DNA from: Paraglomus occultum
Lineage: Eukaryota > Glomeromycota > Glomeromycetes > Paraglomerales > Paraglomeraceae
DNA length: 14,021 bases
Direction: 5' to 3'
NCBI GenBank assembly: GCA_910592205.1
Contig: CAJVPJ010000963.1
Span: 1-14,021 of the forward strand
This document shows positions 10,003 through 14,021 of this stretch, piece by piece; position 1 is the first letter of the stretch, and every line of letters starts with the position of its first letter. The position numbers were made by a program, and so were the translations under genes. The notes beneath the pieces are model-generated. The model saw only the letters and a list, made by a program, of their open reading frames with translations, had not been told where the DNA came from and searched no databases.

Positions 10003-11589
10003 GATACTATTGCAATCATTACTTGTTATAAATCACACGAATTTGTGCGCAATATTTGTTATAAAAACTCTGTTAGATCGCTTGATAAACAATCAATGAT
10101 GCAAGTTACATGTGGTAAATATCTCTTTTTGCTTGATGTATATAAAAAGACCTCTGTATTGTAACTCACATTGCAGACAATAGGCCTAATCTGATGATGC
10201 TTGTAACCGTTTTAGATTTTTTTTTGCTTTAAGAATTAGTTTGGAAAGGATCAACTGAACGTGAAAACGGCCGATATGTTACCCAAAATCTTTATTCTTG
10301 GCAATCGCATTTGCCCACAATGAAATTAAGAAAAAATTTTCTTATCTTATTAGTCATGACGAGAGCCTGGTGATTTGATTAATGTGGGCACTTCTTGACT
10401 GAAAGTATGAAACAAAATATGGAACCGGAAAACAAATGTGGGGGTGCGATGTCACGTTACAATTTGCATGACAATCAACATTATTATTATCTATACGCAG
10501 GTTACACTAATAATGAACCTCGGATGTTCCATCAAGAATAGGTCACAAAGAAGGCATCTTACACTTGCATTAGATTCGCTTAATTAACAATATTAGCAGA
10601 TACACATTATTTCGATCCTTATAGCTCACTGAAAAGTGATACCAAACCCTCAGCGAGATAAAACAATGTACTGTCTTTGTATTCTATCATATTCTTATCT
10701 AATAAATCAAAAAAGCCGATTGATTTGTTTACTCAAAAAAGCCCGTGCTAATGGCGACTGCAGATGTCCTTCGGACGCAAGATGTAAATCATATAATTGT
10801 GCAAAGCCAATTGTTTTGCGCTTGTAAATATTCTCTTGAAGAAACAAGATAAACTTACGTTAGCATTCAGGGAGTAGAGCCGATAAACCTGCGAAATAAA
10901 TGGTTGATTTGGTAACAAGGAAAATTTGATTTAACATAACAAATTACGATAAACGCACAACCAATGTATTACTAAGACATTGAACGGTTAGTTGGCATCT
11001 TGCTTGACTGCTCTAATCCCCGATTTGGTAGCGGGAAAGAAGGTCATGGTGACATCATGCTTGTGCGATTCTGACGTTGTTATCCTTATAATATATTGTA
11101 TGACATATTACGGTGTAAACGAATCAATAATAATTATTACAGCAAAAGATTTTTCGACTATAGAATGCACATTAACGTCACTCATTCTTTCTCAAGTAAT
11201 AACAAGTGTAAAGTAATCAATAACTTAACGTTGTCCAGCATTCGAAACAACAACTATTATGAATTATCACCGAAAAGACGGATAAACCTTCAACCTTTGT
11301 AATTTCAGTAAGTCGCAACAATAAGCATATTAAATATAATAGACTGTTTGGTGTATGCAGGTTACTAACTAAGAGTATTGAGTGAATTATTAGTGGTAAT
11401 ATCAGTTTTTGACACGATAATCTGAATCTAAGTAATCTTTCTCATTCCAAAGTTGATGATAGATTACTACTTGTTGGCACACGAATTTGGGTTTTTACTT
11501 TTGAAGCTTACATAAATTCATTTTATCTGGAACGGTCTAAGAATCGGGCACGCAAATTATATCTATCACATAAGCCGTATGCGAAAGTA

Positions 11590-11595
11590 CACGTG
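11590..11595. promoter_or_regulatory. CACGTG E-box
   Basis: A perfect class B E-box followed by GG (CACGTGGG), about 1.6 kb upstream of the protease ATG. Use in vivo is unknown. Confidence 0.28.
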
Positions 11596-12489
11596 GGCGA
11601 CATTAGAGAAGGACTGCTTAGATTATCAATGCGTAAATTGAGATCATACGTTTATTAAATTGTGGTAATAGAAAAGTTGGCAATAGCTGCTCGTTCAAAC
11701 TCATTCAATGTGTATGTTCAATATGGCTGAATATGAATATGTAACTTAACAATTTGATTAAAAAATCTTTGTACAAAAAAGCCATACAAGAACAAATATT
11801 GTTGGATATCATTGTGGATGGTGTGATACTGTATCATTAAAAAATTCAAGAAATGCATCACAAGTTATAGCATATGAATTTAACCATAAATCGTGTGCGA
11901 CCACAAGAAAGTTAGGCCTTTTTAATGTCATACTCGAGCAGTTAAATTACTTCACAACAGCACGCAATTGATAGTCTATATAGTGGTTTGAATTTTATTG
12001 CTTATTGTGAAAGTTTTGACATATTTTTATTTCGAGATAGGTAATGTCTATCCCGTCATTCAGATGACATCCTGATACTTACGGTTCTCCGTTTTGATGT
12101 TACCGATGGCTACAATTAAACAACTCGACATACGGTTATTTGAATTAATTTGTCCTACACTTTTCTAATAAGAAATAAAGTGTCCAAGTTTATAAGAGTG
12201 GCTCCTTTTTTACATAATAAGTTGGATCTTCTTACTGAATGCATAATCTACTGTCGCTATTGGCCGGATTGACATTAACTTAATAGAGTTTAACGGGTCA
12301 CGATTATTATGATGCATTTAACGGTATAGAGTATATTAGAATTGAGACAGCAGTTTTGCCAGTAGATCTTAATGTTCTTGTTCATTTATCATATAATTCA
12401 AATATAAATTATATTGACTTTTACTACAATATGTGTAATGGCGGCATCGAGATTTTGCGTGATCTTTTCTATATGATGTTATTTGTCAA

Positions 12490-12495
12490 CACGTG
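12490..12495. promoter_or_regulatory. CACGTG E-box upstream of the protease gene
   Basis: A perfect class B E-box about 690 bases before the protease ATG and 56 bases before the palindrome cluster at 12551. Of the four E-boxes in the window it is the best placed to regulate a nearby gene. Confidence 0.35.
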
Positions 12496-12550
12496 CGAAG
12501 TTCGCTGATTTAATGCATTTTAGTCTACTAATTTTGGCTAATCGCATAGT

Positions 12551-12624
12551 TCGATCGACGTCGGCCGATCACAATATATTAATATTCTAACGCTAAGGGG
12601 TAAAAATTTCATATTAATATTAAT
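12551..12624. promoter_or_regulatory. Palindrome cluster upstream of the protease gene
   Basis: TCGATCGA, CGACGTCG and CGGCCG overlap within 17 bases (12551-12567), forming a GC-rich patch in AT-rich sequence; GATCG and CGATC at 12553-12557 and 12566-12570 form inverted arms. ATATTAATAT then occurs at 12576-12585 and again at 12611-12620, where it extends into ATTAATATTAAT. Dyad symmetry suggests dimeric protein sites, but this is inference from the sequence pattern only. Confidence 0.4.
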
Positions 12625-12996
12625 GTAGTTTAACGACGACTAAGTACTGTAGCACAAATAGACAATCCATTTTCCTAAATTACACGCACAAAAAGTTTTT
12701 ATGTTTCACCAGGATGAAACGGGGACAAGCGAGTTGATATAATTAGCACTCAATGATTCCCTTGTGCGATTAACAAACCAATCAATCGATGAATGCAAGA
12801 CACTCCCTTCAAGCACTGTTAAGGGTTGAGCATAGGCGAGTTTCCTGTTTTGTACAGATGGGCATTAAATATGGTTGTTGGTTGCATTATTTGTGTTCTG
12901 CGTTCGGTGCACAAAATTACTCAGACATCTAAATTAAGTAGTATACTTTATTGATCTGGTTGTTGAAACTGTGCGCCACGATACAAGGAAAACATT

Positions 12997-13004
12997 TATA
13001 AATA
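12997..13004 (+). promoter_or_regulatory. TATA box of the aspartic protease gene
   Basis: TATAAATA, 182 bases before the start codon. A CT-rich stretch (about 13020-13045) follows at the distance expected for a transcription start. This would give a 5' UTR of roughly 150 bases and would leave the ATG at 13016 outside or at the very edge of the mRNA. Confidence 0.6.
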
Positions 13005-13060
13005 TGCGGTCCAGGATGAGTTCTTTTCCTCAACATCATAATCTCTGCAATCTAAACAGC

Positions 13061-13073
13061 CAGGGTCTGTTCA
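13061..13073 (+). repeat. Short direct repeat in the protease 5' UTR, copy 1
   Basis: CAGGGTCTGTTCA matches CAGGATCTGTTCA at 13151-13163 in 12 of 13 positions. The copies are 90 bp apart, and both lie between the presumed transcription start and the ATG. Confidence 0.5.
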
Positions 13074-13150
13074 GTTGCAACTGTTAAAAGGCGTTCTCCA
13101 TTACTTTTCTATATATCTCAATACACCTAGACCACTACTCACCTCGCAGA

Positions 13151-13163
13151 CAGGATCTGTTCA
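13151..13163 (+). repeat. Short direct repeat in the protease 5' UTR, copy 2
   Basis: Second copy of the 13061-13073 motif, 22 bases before the start codon. Including flanks, AG-C/A-CAGG-G/A-TCTGTTCA agrees at 14 of 16 positions. Confidence 0.5.
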
Positions 13164-13185
13164 TATATTACTTAATAGAAACACA

Positions 13186-14021
13186 ATGAAATTCACCTAC
13201 ATCCTCACTTTCGCTCTCGCCATTACTGCTGGCAACATCAATGCGGTACCAGTCAGCACTGGAAATTCCATCCCCATCAAAAAGAATGAGCTTAGCGACA
13301 AGTTAACTTGGAAAGAGAAATATGCCATCCATTCGAAAGTCGCGTTTCTTAAATTCAAAGACTATACTGAATCGCTAGTTAAGAAAGGAACAGCTGGTAT
13401 CACCAATGAAGAGTTCCAGAATTTAGTCGAACAGTTTAGTAAGCCAATTTTCGCCGCCACCACCGATAGGATTCCCGAAGGAAGTCAACAAACAAACGGA
13501 ACAGCTAGCGGTGGAGCGCCTAACAATGGAACCACTGGTAATGGCAACGAACCTCTTACCGACGAAGGAAACGACATTGGTTACTTTGGACCAATTGACA
13601 TTGGTGGACAGACATTCAACGTCATCTTCGATACCGGTTCGTCTGACCTATGGTAAGCAGAAAGAAAAAATTTAGATACACTCGCTTCTTCGTATTTCGC
13701 GGTTTTTGACCATGTTCTCTGCGACGTTTTGCTTATCAAACTTTTATAACTTTTTTCGATAATTAGGGTGCCCGGTCCGAAATGTAAAGACGCTGCCTGC
13801 ACACAGCACACACCATTCGACCCCACCAAGTCGAACACTTTCTCGACTAACAATCAACCATTCCAGATTCGATACGGTACTGGTTCAGTTGCTGGTGTTA
13901 TTGCCACCGATGATGTCACGGTTGCCGGTTTCACCGCCAAAAAACAAACGTTTGGTCTCACCACCACTGAGTCTCAAGACTTTGCCAATTCGCCGTTCGA
14001 TGGTATCATGGGTATGGCTTT
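13186..14021 (+). CDS. Secreted aspartic protease (pepsin family A1), N-terminal part; 3' end outside window
   Basis: Exon 1 is 13186-13652 and exon 2 starts at 13767, joined over a 114-bp GTAAGC..ATTAG intron that splits the Trp codon of FDTGSSDLW. The window shows 240 codons. The frame is open upstream of the ATG, but 13186 is the first Met and begins a clear signal peptide (1-20, cleavage likely at NINA|VP). A Lys-rich propeptide (about 21-95) and a Gly/Asn/Thr linker (96-126, NGT sequons at Asn104 and Asn114) follow. The mature domain likely begins near NEPLTDEGND. Seen are catalytic Asp149 in DTGS, a Cys162-Cys167 pair placed like pepsin's small disulfide loop, flap Tyr192 in IRYGTGS, and FDGIMGMAF. 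The second catalytic Asp is beyond the edge. The family digests extracellular protein at acid pH after self-activation. It resembles rhizopuspepsins. Confidence 0.94.
13653..13766 (+). other. Intron 1 of the protease gene
   Basis: Donor TG|GTAAGC and acceptor ATTAG|GGTGCC; phase 2, 114 bp. Splicing restores Trp156 and leads straight into VPGPKCKDAAC, the expected next segment of the fold. Unspliced, the frame stops immediately after the donor (TAA). Confidence 0.9.

Larger units (their letters stand above)
7690..12994. other. Long gene-poor spacer between the divergent bHLH and protease genes
   Basis: I read both strands and found no supported gene, RNA gene or mobile element in about 5.3 kb. 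The largest plus-strand open frame is 8183-8485 (101 codons, first ATG at 8255). It has no recognisable motif, and about one run of that length is expected by chance at this base composition. CACGTG occurs at 8781, 11590 and 12490. A perfect ACTTTGCAAAGT palindrome sits at 9991-10002. A cluster of palindromes lies at 12551-12624. The right part should hold the protease promoter. Confidence 0.65.

Noticed and set aside
10189-10260. Possible C/D-box snoRNA (TGATGATG ... CTGA)
   Set aside because: The C box does not fit well, no terminal stem pairs, and internal boxes are absent.
10992-11216. Plus-strand 75-codon frame (PDLVAGKKVMVTSC...)
   Set aside because: It opens with a non-ATG codon after a stop, has no recognisable domain and no exon partner.
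13016-13087. Upstream ORF in the protease leader (ATG at 13016, 23 codons)
   Set aside because: It starts only 12 bases after the TATA box, so it is probably not in the mRNA.
13075-13185. Extension of the protease frame upstream to a TTG codon
   Set aside because: The ATG at 13186 starts a clean signal peptide; the upstream part is leader sequence with no Met in frame.

Overview
The window looks like nuclear DNA of a filamentous fungus, most likely an early-diverging lineage (Mucoromycota or a relative). The basis is a kinesin-3 motor tail, a bHLH-zipper transcription factor full of Ser/Pro low-complexity sequence, and a secreted pepsin-type protease whose mature start (PLTDEGNDIGYFGPIDIG) resembles the rhizopuspepsin group. 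Introns are short (about 80-115 bp), GT-AG, and several carry CTAAC-like branch sites. Spacers are AT-rich. The lineage is inferred from protein resemblance recalled without a search; no species can be named.

Layout: (1) 1-3077, + strand: the 3' part of a kinesin-3 (Unc104/KIF1-type) gene, cut by the left window edge, with six exons in the window and a C-terminal PH domain. (2) 3078-5742: AT-rich spacer with simple repeats, a diverged 45-bp direct repeat and a doubtful two-exon micro-gene (5018-5213). (3) 7408-5743, - strand: a complete two-exon bHLH-leucine-zipper gene, 517 aa, with six R-R-x-S kinase-type motifs and a C-terminal Ser/Asn tract. (4) 7409-13185: about 5.8 kb with no gene I can support, holding scattered CACGTG E-boxes and a palindrome cluster. 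(5) 13186 to the right edge, + strand: the 5' part of a secreted aspartic protease with a TATA box, signal peptide, propeptide, Gly/Asn linker and the first catalytic DTGS.

The three clear genes are separate transcription units with no operon-like link. One testable connection is that the bHLH protein has the H/E/R residues expected to read CACGTG, and four such sites lie in the spacers, one about 0.7 kb upstream of the protease start. I found no tRNA, rRNA, CRISPR array, intact transposon or obviously new system. The most interesting leads are the kinase-site-rich bHLH factor, the micro-gene candidate and the palindrome cluster upstream of the protease.
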